Positions 5,013-5,386 of a DNA stretch of 5,386 bases are shown in pieces. Position 1 is the first letter of the stretch. Each line of letters begins with the position of its first letter. The DNA is taken from positions 30,814 through 36,199 of the forward strand of contig MEPT01000074.1 in NCBI GenBank assembly GCA_001769925.1, given 5' to 3'. A program made the position numbers and the translations under genes. The notes below the pieces were generated by a model. It ran no database searches. It was not told where the DNA came from and saw only the letters and a program-made list of their open reading frames with translations. The stretch comes from Bdellovibrionales bacterium RBG_16_40_8. Lineage in GTDB: Bacteria > Bdellovibrionota > Bdellovibrionia > Bdellovibrionales > UBA1609.

Positions 5013-5386
5013 GTGAACCAGCGAAATGCCGTGCGTAAGTCAGTAGAGGCGATAACTATCCAAGACCTTACCTCAGTGACGACCTATATGGTCATAGCCA
5101 GTGAGGGTAAAATAATAAATGCTTCAAACTCTGGATTTCTAATACAAATAGATCGCCATTCATTAGTGCCCGAGGATCTCCGTGAAAATTTAAGTCTACA
5201 ATCGATTCTTGGACAAAGTGTCGTTATGTATCTACCGCAAATGAATCTTGATTTAGACGGCACAATTTCACGCGCCACTCATATGGGCAGAGGTATTTTT
5301 GTCATTGCTGTTACCTTCTCTAATGAAGTCCCAGAATATTGGCGTGAATGTTTAGTTGATCTACTACCCGCACCAGGTGAGTTCGA
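5013..5386 (+). CDS. PilZ-like domain protein (putative c-di-GMP receptor), 3'-truncated by the window edge
   Basis: 124 codons are visible, without a stop. The N-terminus has R4-N-A-V-R8, matching the PilZ RxxxR motif, and N36-A-S-N-S-G41, matching [D/N]xSxxG, 28 residues after R8, as in c-di-GMP-binding PilZ domains. The rest reads as short beta strands (GKIINASNSGFLIQI, SVVMYLPQMNLDLDG, GIFVIAVTF) ending in a WRECLVDLLP helix, consistent with a PilZ barrel. PilZ proteins bind c-di-GMP in the cytoplasm and alter motility, envelope or transcription outputs. No signal peptide or membrane segment is present. The GTG start is set by a strong Shine-Dalgarno and an in-frame TGA four codons upstream; a downstream ATG (codon 26) would delete RxxxR. 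It is divergent from the exported-protein pair. The assignment rests on motifs only. Confidence 0.75.
   Translation, partial: MNQRNAVRKSVEAITIQDLTSVTTYMVIASEGKIINASNSGFLIQIDRHSLVPEDLRENLSLQSILGQSVVMYLPQMNLDLDGTISRATHMGRGIFVIAVTFSNEVPEYWRECLVDLLPAPGEF

Noticed and set aside
5088..5090. ATG (codon 26) as the true start of the PilZ-like protein
   Set aside because: It would remove the RxxxR motif and has no ribosome site, whereas the GTG at 5013 follows a near-perfect GAGGAGG.
5084..5278. 64-codon minus-strand open frame antisense to the PilZ-like gene
   Set aside because: Entirely antisense to the PilZ-like frame, whose motifs and Shine-Dalgarno are better supported.

Overview
The window comes from a bacterial chromosome of moderate to low GC. 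It holds four protein genes, two of them cut by the window edges, and no RNA genes, CRISPR arrays or insertion sequences that I can see. The two secreted proteins have Gram-negative-type signal peptides. The PilZ-like protein at the right edge reminds me of proteins from predatory or Bdellovibrio-like lineages (Bdellovibrionota/Oligoflexia), but this placement is a weak impression, not a demonstrated assignment.

Layout: (1) 1-714, plus strand: the C-terminal three quarters of quinolinate synthase NadA, a housekeeping NAD biosynthesis enzyme. (2) 727-1812, minus strand, convergent with nadA across a 12-base gap: an exported subtilisin-family (S8) serine protease with an intact catalytic triad and almost no room for the usual inhibitory prodomain. 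(3) 1896-4700, minus strand: a 934-residue exported protein of unknown function. Its sequence pattern suggests two tandem, diverged domains of the glutamine-synthetase/glutamate-cysteine-ligase-like (amidoligase) fold. (4) 4701-5012: a 312-base divergent intergenic region with several short inverted repeats and weak promoter candidates. (5) 5013-5386, plus strand: the N-terminal 124 codons of a PilZ-like (putative c-di-GMP binding) protein with a GTG start; the gene runs off the window.

The unusual part is the minus-strand pair 4700 to 727. The large protein gene lies upstream of the protease gene with an 83-base gap and the same orientation, so they could be one transcription unit encoding two exported proteins. 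Both members carry a long poly-G tract on the coding strand: G10 directly upstream of the protease start codon, and G8 inside the large gene just before the second predicted active-site strand. Tracts of this kind are classical slipped-strand phase-variation sites. A one-base change in the G8 tract would truncate the large protein in the middle of domain 2, and a change in the G10 tract would alter spacing at the protease translation start. The best candidate here for something undescribed is a possibly phase-variable, exported amidoligase-fold protein plus subtilase locus. Both the fold assignment and the phase variation are inferences that need a structure prediction and read-level or multi-strain comparison.
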